Source of the DNA: Emticicia aquatilis
GTDB taxonomy: Bacteria > Bacteroidota > Bacteroidia > Cytophagales > Spirosomataceae
Assembly: GCF_014644295.1 (NCBI RefSeq)
Contig: NZ_BMKK01000001.1
Span: 248,001 to 312,000, forward strand
Reading direction: 5' to 3'
Length of the DNA: 64,000 bases
The notes beneath the pieces are model-generated. The model saw nothing but the letters and a program-made list of their open reading frames with translations, did not search any database and was not told the origin of the DNA. Below, in pieces: positions 56,058 to 63,890 of the stretch. Every line of letters begins with the position of its first letter. The stretch's first letter is position 1. Position numbers and translations under genes: made by a program.

Positions 56058-56070
56058 AATTTTAGTCGAT

Positions 56071-56095
56071 TGTCCACAGACGATGGTCGATAGAA
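56071..56095. repeat. Dispersed GTCCAC/GGTC repeat, copy 6
   Basis: TGTCCACAGACGATGGTCGA then TAGAA, 13 bases after the carboxynorspermidine dehydrogenase stop. Confidence 0.5.
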
Positions 56096-56116
56096 AGTTT
56101 TAGAAAATATAATTAA

Positions 56117-56147
56117 ATCCTGCCACACAAAATGGCAGGATTTTTTC
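56117..56147 (+). terminator. Terminator after the carboxynorspermidine dehydrogenase gene
   Basis: AATCCTGCCA and TGGCAGGATT pair round CACAAAA, followed by six T. Confidence 0.85.
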
Positions 56148-56209
56148 GTTCCTGTGGAGCAAATATTCTGTTCGCTCACTATATTTACATCAGAAACAAA
56201 CCTAAACTT

Positions 56210-56980
56210 ATGAAAAAAGCACTTATAATCATTACACTCCTATCAAACATAGCTTTCGCTCAAGAAAAAAAAGAAGAACCGAAAAAAAACGTTAATGCCA
56301 AAGACGAGCCTTCAGTGCAAGCAGCCATGATTTATAATTCTCTGCAACGCAACGAAGAAACTGGCGGAGGCACTGGTGTAGTAAGAACTTATGACCTACG
56401 ATACGAAGGAATGCAAGGCACTCCCTATTTTATTGATGAATGGCTTTCGGGGCAGTTAGTTTTCACGAATGGCGATGCAGGCAAGAAAAGCCATTTGTTA
56501 AAATACAATACTCAAACCAAAGAATTATTAATGAAGCGTCCGCAAGGAGACTCCATTATTATATTCCCAAATCAAATCACGGCATTTACGATAAATGATG
56601 TCAGCAAAAATGTGAGTTATCCATTCGTAAAAGTTGAAAATCTCAAAGCTGATGGCGGAACAGTACCTGTTTGCTTTTTGATGGTATTGTATAAAAACAA
56701 ATCTTCACTGCTAAAATATGTGAGTAAAAATATTCTGAAAGCAAATTATCAAGGCGGATACAGTGCCGACCGCCGTTATGATTCTTATGTCGATAATTCA
56801 CAATATTTCATTCGTAAGACAGATAATTCACTGGTGAAAGTAAAATTAAAGAAAAGCTCAGTTTTGGATGCTTTGGAAGATAAAAAAGTCGAAATAGAAG
56901 CCTTCATCAAAAAAGAAAACCTTTCATTCAAAAATGATATTGATGTAGCCAAAGTATTGGCTTACTATGATAGCCTGTAG
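56210..56980 (+). CDS. Secreted protein of unknown function
   Basis: 256 residues from ATG 56210, which starts a signal peptide (MKKALIIITLLSNIAFAQ); the frame is open to 56132 but that part lies in the upstream terminator. A Lys/Glu-rich stretch (EKKEEPKKNVNAKDEP) follows the cleavage site. The rest has mixed strands (GGGTGVVRTYDLRYEGMQGT, YFIDEWLSGQLVFTNGDAGK) and a charged C-terminal helix. I recognise no family. Proteins of this style are common periplasmic hypotheticals in Cytophagales. It has its own terminator. Confidence 0.7.
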   Translation: MKKALIIITLLSNIAFAQEKKEEPKKNVNAKDEPSVQAAMIYNSLQRNEETGGGTGVVRTYDLRYEGMQGTPYFIDEWLSGQLVFTNGDAGKKSHLLKYNTQTKELLMKRPQGDSIIIFPNQITAFTINDVSKNVSYPFVKVENLKADGGTVPVCFLMVLYKNKSSLLKYVSKNILKANYQGGYSADRRYDSYVDNSQYFIRKTDNSLVKVKLKKSSVLDALEDKKVEIEAFIKKENLSFKNDIDVAKVLAYYDSL

Positions 56981-57006
56981 CATTTCTTCTGTTGCTTCGT
57001 ACCTTC

Positions 57007-57057
57007 AAAAGTGTCAGATTTCGTTACATCAACTACGAAATCTGACACTTTTTCTTT
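57007..57057 (+). terminator. Long-stem terminator after the secreted protein gene
   Basis: AAAAGTGTCAGATTTCGT and ACGAAATCTGACACTTTT form an 18-bp perfect stem followed by T-rich sequence. Confidence 0.85.
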
Positions 57058-57090
57058 TAGATTAGTGATTCTTTTTAATTTAAAAAAAAT

Positions 57091-57118
57091 AAATATTTAG
57101 ATAAATATCTAAATATTT
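57091..57118. repeat. 28-base perfect palindrome upstream of the TonB gene
   Basis: AAATATTTAGATA and TATCTAAATATTT are exact complements separated by AA. It lies about 93 bases before the tonB-type start codon and could be an operator or an extra stem-loop. Confidence 0.6.
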
Positions 57119-57210
57119 TTATCCATTTGCTTGCACAATTCATTTTTCTTGCCTAACATTGTATCGTAGTTCAGCGAAACTACAAATGTTCAACTTAAAC
57201 TTTTACTAAA

Positions 57211-58053
57211 ATGAAACCTCACACACAAGGGGTGCAAGCTACTGCTTTACCCAATCCAACTACGCTCGATGAAATCATTTTCGAGCAACGCAACAAAGAT
57301 TATGGTGCTTATGAGCTTCGCACCAAATACTCTCAAAACCTCAACCGTGCCTTGTGGATTGGTGTCGGTTGTTTTGGGCTAATGCTACTTACAAACTTTA
57401 TTTTTGCGAGACAGAAAGAAAATTCTGAACGAATTGTTTCGGTGGATTTGACTGCTCAAAAAATTCCTGATGAACCACTTCCAGAACTCGAAAAACCTAA
57501 GGAAGTAGAACCTCCAAAGCCAGTAGAACAAGTAAAAACCATCACATTTCTTGTTCCTGAAGTAGTTGAAGAGACAAATAATGAAATGCCTCCACCAGAT
57601 TATGATGCAATAGAAAATTCAGTTATAAGCGATAAAACACAAGATGGAATTGAAACAGACGAAATTGCAGCAGCCCCTCCTACTGAAGTAAAATCCGTTG
57701 AAAAAACAATAGTTGAGCTTCCTGAAGAAGATAACACAGCTTTTATAACCGTCGAAGTACAACCATCATTTATGGGTGGAAATAGCGAAATGTACAAGTT
57801 CTTAAGCAAAAATCTAAAGTATCCTACGGCCGCTCAACGTGCCAATATTCAAGGTAAAGTTTTCTTAAGTTTTATCGTTGAAAAAGATGGTAGCATTACC
57901 GACATCGAAACTATGAAGGGAATCGGTTTTGGTTGTGATGAAGAAGCCATGCGAGTAGTAAAACTCATGCCAAAATGGATTGCAGGAAAACAAAACGGCA
58001 GAAATGTAAGAGTAAAATTTACAATTCCTGTTTTTTTTAGACTTGATGATTAG
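57211..58053 (+). CDS. TonB-family energy transducer
   Basis: 280 residues. The N-terminus has the Bacteroidota TonB signature (TLDEIIFEQRNKDYGAYELR), followed by one membrane helix at about 51-68, a Pro/Glu-rich periplasmic linker (ELEKPKEVEPPKPVEQ), and a C-terminal TonB domain at about 185-280 (LKYPTAAQRANIQGKVFLSF, DGSITDIETMKGIGFGCDEE). It should carry ExbBD energy to outer-membrane TonB-dependent transporters. No exbB or exbD is adjacent, so it is an orphan TonB. Confidence 0.92.
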   Translation: MKPHTQGVQATALPNPTTLDEIIFEQRNKDYGAYELRTKYSQNLNRALWIGVGCFGLMLLTNFIFARQKENSERIVSVDLTAQKIPDEPLPELEKPKEVEPPKPVEQVKTITFLVPEVVEETNNEMPPPDYDAIENSVISDKTQDGIETDEIAAAPPTEVKSVEKTIVELPEEDNTAFITVEVQPSFMGGNSEMYKFLSKNLKYPTAAQRANIQGKVFLSFIVEKDGSITDIETMKGIGFGCDEEAMRVVKLMPKWIAGKQNGRNVRVKFTIPVFFRLDD

Positions 58054-58090
58054 ATATTTGTATAATAATATACAATAAAATCGAACAATA

Positions 58091-58116
58091 TAGAGACAGG
58101 GTATACCCTGTCTCTA
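58091..58116. repeat. 26-base perfect palindrome TAGAGACAGGGTA/TACCCTGTCTCTA
   Basis: TAGAGACAGGGTA is followed directly by its exact complement. It lies in the spacer after the TonB gene. A fragment (GTAGAGACAG) occurs near 54298 after pgk. It looks like a dispersed palindromic repeat. Confidence 0.7.
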
Positions 58117-58193
58117 CCGTATAACAACGTTTTTCTAACACGCCTATTCCCGTCTAACACTAAAATCCAGAAACTATCAACCAATACCAAATC

Positions 58194-58862
58194 ATGAAAA
58201 TATCTCTCTTCATTTTTATTGTTTCAATATCATTTTGGACTTGTAAAACCAAACCCGAAAAAGTTGGTCGAGGATTTTATAATGATATTGTAGAAGATTT
58301 AGTTCGGCACAAATTCTATGGATACTATTTGAATAGGGATGCTAACGATGCATATGGAAAATTAGTAGATAAATATCGTCCACTCTATAGAAAAGCAGAA
58401 ACAGATGAAGAATATCTCGAAATACATAATGAATTTGAAGAAGAGAAGAATTTATTGGAAGGTGTTTTTTTTACTGGTAAGAACTCTGCTTGCTATTTAG
58501 AAAATGACACAAAACATATTGAAAAGTTTAAATTTGCAGCAAACTTAGAAAGAGTTCCTTTCTATAATGAATTTACAGATTATGATAGCTGTGCAATCTT
58601 AGAAATATTAAAAACACATCTTTCTTATAGCCTAAATAATGTTAAATCTCGTTATTTTAGAGTAGGTAAAACCCCTAAAGACAGTTGCGAAATAGGAAAG
58701 ATAGCTTTATCTGAACCTTTTTTTAACAAGAATAAAAATAAAGGCCTGATATTTTGTAGATTTCGATGTGGTGGTTTGTGTGGTTTTGAAAAAGTTTATC
58801 TTTTAGAGAAAATAGGCAGTTATTGGTTTATAAAAGATGAAGAACAAATTTCGATTTCTTAA
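58194..58862 (+). CDS. Probable lipoprotein of unknown function
   Basis: 222 residues. A signal sequence (MKISLFIFIVSISFWTC) ends in Cys17, a likely but imperfect lipidation site. The mature part is charged and rich in Tyr, Asn and Lys (FYNDIVEDLVRHKFYGYYLN), with six or more Cys further on (SCEIGKIAL, FCRFRCGGLCGF). No family is recognised. It stands alone between the TonB gene and nspC and has its own terminator. Confidence 0.65.
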   Translation: MKISLFIFIVSISFWTCKTKPEKVGRGFYNDIVEDLVRHKFYGYYLNRDANDAYGKLVDKYRPLYRKAETDEEYLEIHNEFEEEKNLLEGVFFTGKNSACYLENDTKHIEKFKFAANLERVPFYNEFTDYDSCAILEILKTHLSYSLNNVKSRYFRVGKTPKDSCEIGKIALSEPFFNKNKNKGLIFCRFRCGGLCGFEKVYLLEKIGSYWFIKDEEQISIS

Positions 58863-58886
58863 TTATTCTACCTAAATCAACACAAA

Positions 58887-58918
58887 CAGCCCGCACAACA
58901 TTGTTCGGGCTATTTTTT
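58887..58918 (+). terminator. Terminator after the lipoprotein gene
   Basis: AGCCCG and CGGGCT with inner AACAxxxTGTT pairing form the stem, followed by ATTTTTTG. Confidence 0.85.
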
Positions 58919-59008
58919 GTTATGGATTGGTATTAAATAAGTAATTTTGTGAAACAAAAATGCGTTTCAAAGCATTATTCATTTTTACATTATTCATTTT
59001 GCCTTAAA

Positions 59009-60145
59009 ATGCCAATAGATATTTCTCAAATTCCTTCGCCGTGCTACGTTTTAGAAGAAAGACTCCTACGCCGAAATCTTGAATTATTAAACCGAGTTCA
59101 AACCGAATCGGGTGCTTCAATCATCGTCGCCTTAAAAGGCTTTTCGATGTATGCTACTTTCTCGATGGTCAAGCAATATTTGTCGGGAGCAACCGCCAGT
59201 TCGCTCAACGAAACTCGCCTCATTGTAGAAGAAATGGGTTGTTTGGCACATACCTACTGCCCTGCCTATAAACCAGCAGAATTTGAGCAAATCATGGCCA
59301 ATAGTAGCCATATTACGTTCAATTCCTTGAATCAGTGGAATCAGTTTAAAGACCAAGTACAAGGTTTTGAACGAAAAATCTCGTGCGGAATCAGAATTAA
59401 CCCACAATACGCTGAGGTTGAAACCGATATGTACAATCCGTGTATCGTAGGTTCAAGACTTGGAGTCACTCGTGAATTATTGGGCAAAGAACTCCCAGAA
59501 GGCATCGAAGGATTACACTCGCACACCCTCTGCGAAAATGATTCTTACACACTCGAACGCACGCTGGTGCATATCGAAGATAAATTTGGCGATTTGTTAC
59601 ACCAAGTAAAATGGCTTAATCTCGGTGGTGGACACTTAATGACTCGTGAAGGCTATAACCACGAACATTTGATTGCCTTAATCAAACGTTTACGAGAAAC
59701 TTATAACATAGAAATTATTCTCGAACCAGGCTCAGCCATTGGTTGGCAGACGGGCTATCTGACCTCAACAGTTTTAGACATCGTTGATGCCCAAGGAGTT
59801 GATGTAGCTATTCTTGATGTATCTTTTGCCGCTCACATGCCCGATACGCTCGAAATGCCCTACAAACCACGCATTTGGGGAGCAACCGATGCCGTTGAAG
59901 GCAAACCTACTTACCGCATGGGTGGTATGACTTGTTTGGCAGGCGATTACATGGGAGATTATTCTTTCGATAAGCCTCTACAAGTGGGCGATAGCGTAGT
60001 TTTTGATGATATGATTCACTACACAATGGTAAAAACTACGACTTTCAATGGCGTTGGTTTACCATCCATCGGTATTTGGAAGGAAAACGATGAGTTTAAG
60101 TTACTAAAAAGCTTTGGTTACGAAACTTACAAAGATAGGATTTAA
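59009..60145 (+). CDS. nspC: Carboxynorspermidine decarboxylase
   Basis: 378 residues from ATG 59009, giving MPIDISQIPSPCYVLEERLL; the upstream part of the frame is repeat-like spacer. Fold-III PLP decarboxylase: Schiff-base K43 in VALKGFSMYAT, GLHSHTLCEND, NLGGGHLMT, EPGSAIGWQTGYL, and the closing CLAGDYMGDYSFD that supplies the second-subunit Cys and Asp. It converts carboxynorspermidine or carboxyspermidine to the polyamine, the step after the dehydrogenase encoded at 54846. Confidence 0.93.
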   Translation: MPIDISQIPSPCYVLEERLLRRNLELLNRVQTESGASIIVALKGFSMYATFSMVKQYLSGATASSLNETRLIVEEMGCLAHTYCPAYKPAEFEQIMANSSHITFNSLNQWNQFKDQVQGFERKISCGIRINPQYAEVETDMYNPCIVGSRLGVTRELLGKELPEGIEGLHSHTLCENDSYTLERTLVHIEDKFGDLLHQVKWLNLGGGHLMTREGYNHEHLIALIKRLRETYNIEIILEPGSAIGWQTGYLTSTVLDIVDAQGVDVAILDVSFAAHMPDTLEMPYKPRIWGATDAVEGKPTYRMGGMTCLAGDYMGDYSFDKPLQVGDSVVFDDMIHYTMVKTTTFNGVGLPSIGIWKENDEFKLLKSFGYETYKDRI

Positions 60146-60157
60146 TAGCCCCTCCCT

Positions 60158-60187
60158 ACCCTCCCCAATAGGGAGGGTTCTTTTTTC
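60158..60187 (+). terminator. Terminator of nspC
   Basis: ACCCTCCC and GGGAGGGT pair round CAATA, followed by TCTTTTTTC. The rest of the 323-bp spacer to the next start codon shows only a degenerate GTAGGGCAG spacer repeat near 60372. Confidence 0.85.
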
Positions 60188-60468
60188 TCGCTTTTTTTCT
60201 TGCAAATAATTTTTACTTGTTTACATTTGCACAAAAATATTATTCTTCAATTGTTTAAAGACCTAAAATATCTCTTAGCACGCCTCGCCTATCTACGTAG
60301 TGCCTGCTCATTTGTTCCTGACTTCTGTTAGGTTATCTTTTTACGTTTATTCCCGACAAAGTTTCTCAGTTGTAGGGCAGATTTCTGGTCTATCTTGTCG
60401 AGTTTATGACTCGCTGTTCGTTGTCGCATTTATACTTCATCTATAACATTTTAATCTTTTTCCTAACA

Positions 60469-61524
60469 ATGAAAAACGTACTTGTCATTGGTATGGGCAA
60501 GGTAGGTTCATTGGTTGGTACATTACTCGCAAAACGCTTTGCCGTTACGGGTATTGACCTACGCCAACCTTCTACCAAATTGCCCTTTGATGTCTTACTC
60601 GGAGATGTAAACGACATCAGTTTTTTAGAATCCACCCTCAAAGATTTTGATGCGGTTGTATCGGCCATGCCCTACAACCTTAACTTGCCAATTGCCCAAA
60701 CGGCTCATAAACTCGGCATTCATTATTTCGATTTGACCGAAGATGTACCCACAACTTCGGCCATCAGAGAAATGGCCAAAACTTCTACGGCAGTCATGGC
60801 TCCACAGTGTGGACTCGCTCCAGGTCTAATCGGAATCGTAGGAGCGGATTTAGCCAAACGCTTCACCAAACTGCGTGATATTGAGCTTCGAGTGGGTGCT
60901 TTGCCTCGTTTTCCGAATGGTTTGATGGGTTATTCGTTTACATGGTCGCCTGCGGGTGTGATAAACGAATACATCAATGACGCCGAAGTGATTCATAATG
61001 GCGAAGTAAAAATGGTAACTTCTCTCGATGGTATTGAGCATATCCAAATCGAAGGACAAGAATTTGAGGCATTCAGCACTTCTGGTGGACTTGGTACAAT
61101 GTGCGAAACCTTTGCAGGGAAAGTTGATACACTCAATTATAAAACAATTCGCTACCCAGGCCACGCAAAATTGATGAAGTTCTTACTTTATGAGCTAATT
61201 TTGAAAGATAAACGACAATTGTTAGAGCAAATCCTGACCGAAGCAAAACCACCTGTGCAAGAAGATGTGGTTTATGTTTATGCGGTTGTTGAGGGTTGGA
61301 AAGGCACTGAACTGGCTCGTGAAGAATTTTACAGAGCCTACAAACCAATCGAAATTGATGGTAAACATTGGCGAGCAATTTCGTGGACAACAGCCGCTTC
61401 GGTAGCTGCGGTCGTAGAAATGGTAGCCGATGGAAAATTACCACAACAAGGATTTTTGAAACAAGAAGATATAGATTTCGGTTCTTATCTTGAAACCCAA
61501 AACGGTTCGTTTTTTAAAGATTGA
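60469..61524 (+). CDS. Saccharopine dehydrogenase-like oxidoreductase (probable lysine catabolism)
   Basis: 351 residues from ATG 60469, giving MKNVLVIGMGKVGSLVGTLL with a Rossmann glycine motif. Further motifs are DAVVSAMPYNLNLPIAQTAH, GIHYFDLTEDVPTTSA and VMAPQCGLAPGLIGIVGADL, which place it in the saccharopine dehydrogenase/lysine 6-dehydrogenase group. The DUF1338 gene follows by 67 bases, and DUF1338/HglS acts on 2-oxoadipate, the later intermediate of lysine breakdown. The pairing supports a lysine-degradation role over a biosynthetic one. The frame is open upstream to 60406. Confidence 0.8.
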   Translation: MKNVLVIGMGKVGSLVGTLLAKRFAVTGIDLRQPSTKLPFDVLLGDVNDISFLESTLKDFDAVVSAMPYNLNLPIAQTAHKLGIHYFDLTEDVPTTSAIREMAKTSTAVMAPQCGLAPGLIGIVGADLAKRFTKLRDIELRVGALPRFPNGLMGYSFTWSPAGVINEYINDAEVIHNGEVKMVTSLDGIEHIQIEGQEFEAFSTSGGLGTMCETFAGKVDTLNYKTIRYPGHAKLMKFLLYELILKDKRQLLEQILTEAKPPVQEDVVYVYAVVEGWKGTELAREEFYRAYKPIEIDGKHWRAISWTTAASVAAVVEMVADGKLPQQGFLKQEDIDFGSYLETQNGSFFKD

Positions 61525-61526
61525 AG

Positions 61527-61557
61527 TAGTCCACGGTCAACAGACTACGGTCAACAG
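61527..61557. repeat. Dispersed GTCCAC/GGTC repeat, copy 7
   Basis: TAGTCCACGGTCAACAGACT then ACGGTCAACAG, with CGGTCAACAG twice. It fills the spacer between the saccharopine-dehydrogenase-like and DUF1338 genes. Confidence 0.6.
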
Positions 61558-61591
61558 TTTTTCTTTTGCATTACAACTGGTATATAAAATA

Positions 61592-62506
61592 ATGAAAAAC
61601 AGTAAAATAGAAACCTTAGAATACGTACTCAACGGACTGATGCGAAGATACAGCGAGCGAGTACCCGATGTAAATAAAGTAGCCGATGCCATGATTGCCG
61701 AAGGAATTATTTCGGAGCGGAATGAGATTGAAAACGACCACGTAGCTTTTCGTACAATGGGCGTTCCGCAGTTAGGAATTCAATCTTTCGAGAAAATCTT
61801 CTTGCATTTCGGTTACGAAAAACGTGATTTTTTCAATTTTGAAGGCAAAAAACTCAATGCTTATTGGTTTTCGCCACCCCAACCTCATTTCCCAAGAATT
61901 TTTGTGAGCGAACTTCGAGTAGATGATTTATCAGAAAATGCCCAAAGAATCATCAGAAGTTATACCGACGAGGTAAAATCTGACCCAGCCGATAGTTTGG
62001 ATTTAAATGATGGCGTGGTCGTTGATGAATTTCTGCATCAACCATTGTGGCGAACACCCACTTGGGAAGATTACGAAGCTCTCCAACAAGAAAGCGAGTA
62101 TGCCGCTTGGGTAATTTATAACCGATATTACCTCAATCATTATACCATTAGTGTGCATAATCTGAAAGAAGGCTACGGCACAATTCAAGAATTTAATGCC
62201 TTTTTAGAGCGAATTGGAGTAAAACTCAATGATGCGGGTGGAAAAATAAAAATCAGTCCAGATGGGGGTTTATTGCAAAGTTCGACGGTAGCAGAAATGA
62301 TTGATGCGGAATTTGCCGATGGAAGTACGCACGCAATTTCGGGAAGTTATGTAGAATTTGCCGAAAGAAAAGTGTTGCCACAATTTGCGGGAATACCTAT
62401 TGATAAAATCGAAAGGGTTCATCGCCGAGATGGCTTTGAAACTGGCAATGCCGATAAGATTTTTGAAAGTACATTTACGAGCCAAACTATGAAGGCTGAG
62501 ATGTAA
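61592..62506 (+). CDS. DUF1338 protein, 2-oxoadipate dioxygenase/decarboxylase-like (HglS)
   Basis: 304 residues from ATG 61592 (MKNSKIETLEYVLNGLMRRY); the longer frame to 61490 overlaps the upstream gene. The DUF1338 metal site can be read as His in NDHVAFRTMGVP, a second His in YYLNHYTISVHNL and Glu in GSYVEFAERKVLP. Characterised members turn 2-oxoadipate into D-2-hydroxyglutarate with iron and oxygen in lysine catabolism. At about 300 residues it is shorter than Pseudomonas HglS. It follows a saccharopine-dehydrogenase-like gene, which fits the same pathway. Confidence 0.82.
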   Translation: MKNSKIETLEYVLNGLMRRYSERVPDVNKVADAMIAEGIISERNEIENDHVAFRTMGVPQLGIQSFEKIFLHFGYEKRDFFNFEGKKLNAYWFSPPQPHFPRIFVSELRVDDLSENAQRIIRSYTDEVKSDPADSLDLNDGVVVDEFLHQPLWRTPTWEDYEALQQESEYAAWVIYNRYYLNHYTISVHNLKEGYGTIQEFNAFLERIGVKLNDAGGKIKISPDGGLLQSSTVAEMIDAEFADGSTHAISGSYVEFAERKVLPQFAGIPIDKIERVHRRDGFETGNADKIFESTFTSQTMKAEM

Positions 62507-62507
62507 G

Positions 62508-62554
62508 TTTTTTTCTTCGTTGCCTGAGCGTAGTCGAAGGCAACGAAGAAAAAA
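62508..62554. terminator. Bidirectional terminator built around a dispersed repeat
   Basis: TTTTTTCTTCGTTGCC and GGCAACGAAGAAAAAA form a 16-bp stem; the loop CCTGAGCGTAGTCGAA (62523-62538, overlapping the stem end) is a reverse copy of the TTCGGCTTCGCTCAGG repeat. It serves the convergent DUF1338 and threonine synthase genes. Confidence 0.8.
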
Positions 62555-62566
62555 CAATGAAATATA

Positions 62567-63877
62567 TCACAAATTTGCCATCAACCAAGCCTTGAAATCA
62601 GAAAACTCCGTTGACATTGGTGTTGCTTGTTTTTCTAAACTCAATAAATCTGAAAGGCGTGTTGGAATATCTTGTTTTCCAACTACTTCTTCTACCACAT
62701 CCAAAAATTTAGCATAATGTGCCGTTGAGAAAAATACACCACTAACTGGCTCTGAAAGTGTATTTGTATAAGCCTTTAAACCCAAATACGCAACGGCCGT
62801 ATGCGGACACATTACATAGCCCGTGCGGTCGAATACGTCCTTCATGGCCACTTTGGTAGCTTCATCATCGTAGAAGTAACCAACTACCAATCTACGCATT
62901 GTGTCTAAATCATTATCCAACAAGGCTTTCATGCGTGGAAAATTACTCGGATTTCCAACATCCATTGCATTAGAAATCGTTGATAATGAAGGGCTTATTG
63001 GCTCGTAAACGCCACTTTCTAAATACGCTGGTACAACTTTATTAACGTTGGTAGCAGCTATAAATTTATGCACTGGTAAGCCCAATTTCCAAGCGATGAT
63101 TCCTGCACTCAGATTACCAAAGTTTCCACTCGGAACCGACATTACGACTGGTAAATCAACTCCCGATTTCTTTAGTTGAGCATACGCATTTACATAATAA
63201 AATGCTTGTGGAATCAGACGAGCAATATTGATTGAGTTGGCCGAAGCTAAATCAAACTTATCAGTCAATTCTTTATCCAAAAAAGCTAATTTCACGAGTT
63301 TTTGGCAATCATCAAAAGTGCCGTTTACCTCTAAAGCTCTTACGTTTTCGCCGAGAGTTGTGAGTTGTTTTTCTTGAATATCGCTTACTTTTCCGCTTGG
63401 GTAAAGAATCGTGACATCAATATTTGGTGTTTTATAGAAGCCTTGAGCCACAGCTCCACCTGTATCGCCCGAAGTTGCTACCAAAATATGGATTTGCTTC
63501 TGAGATTTTTGCAGAAAATACGACATCAAAGCAGCCATAAATCTTGCCCCAAAATCTTTAAATGCCATCGAAGGGCCATGAAAAAGCTCTAAGCAGTAAA
63601 TATTTGCCTCAACCTCCACAATCGGTGCAGTAAAATCTATCGCATTATTGATTAATTGACGTAAATCTTCGGTCGGAACATCTTCACCGATTAGGGCATT
63701 GGCTATTTCAAAAGCAATTTCTTGCAAGCTAAGATTCTGAACATTTTCCCAGAAAGTCGGAGGCAATGGTCTAAACTCAGTTGGCATATAAAGTCCGTTA
63801 TCGGGTGGTAGCCCACGAAAAACCGCTTCGGCTAAATCAACATCAGAACTTTGGTGGTTTGTGCTGTATAATTTCAT
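62567..63877 (-). CDS. thrC: Threonine synthase
   Basis: 436 residues from the ATG at 63877 (MKLYSTNHQSSDVDLAEAVF); a longer frame to 63910 would overlap the next gene's end. PLP-binding K107 is in FHGPSMAFKDFGARF, with the phosphate-binding ATSGDTGGAVAQGF and the substrate segment MSVPSGNFGNLSAGI. The enzyme makes threonine from O-phosphohomoserine. It starts 13 bases after the stop of a PIN-type gene on the same strand; this spacing does not imply a shared role. hom and thrB are not in the window. Confidence 0.95.
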   Translation of the reverse strand: MKLYSTNHQSSDVDLAEAVFRGLPPDNGLYMPTEFRPLPPTFWENVQNLSLQEIAFEIANALIGEDVPTEDLRQLINNAIDFTAPIVEVEANIYCLELFHGPSMAFKDFGARFMAALMSYFLQKSQKQIHILVATSGDTGGAVAQGFYKTPNIDVTILYPSGKVSDIQEKQLTTLGENVRALEVNGTFDDCQKLVKLAFLDKELTDKFDLASANSINIARLIPQAFYYVNAYAQLKKSGVDLPVVMSVPSGNFGNLSAGIIAWKLGLPVHKFIAATNVNKVVPAYLESGVYEPISPSLSTISNAMDVGNPSNFPRMKALLDNDLDTMRRLVVGYFYDDEATKVAMKDVFDRTGYVMCPHTAVAYLGLKAYTNTLSEPVSGVFFSTAHYAKFLDVVEEVVGKQDIPTRLSDLLSLEKQATPMSTEFSDFKAWLMANL

Positions 63878-63890
63878 AAATAATTGATTA

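Noticed and set aside
60240-60468. A possible structured RNA or riboswitch upstream of the saccharopine-dehydrogenase-like gene
   Set aside because: No convincing long stem or known aptamer motif could be seen; only a degenerate spacer repeat is present.
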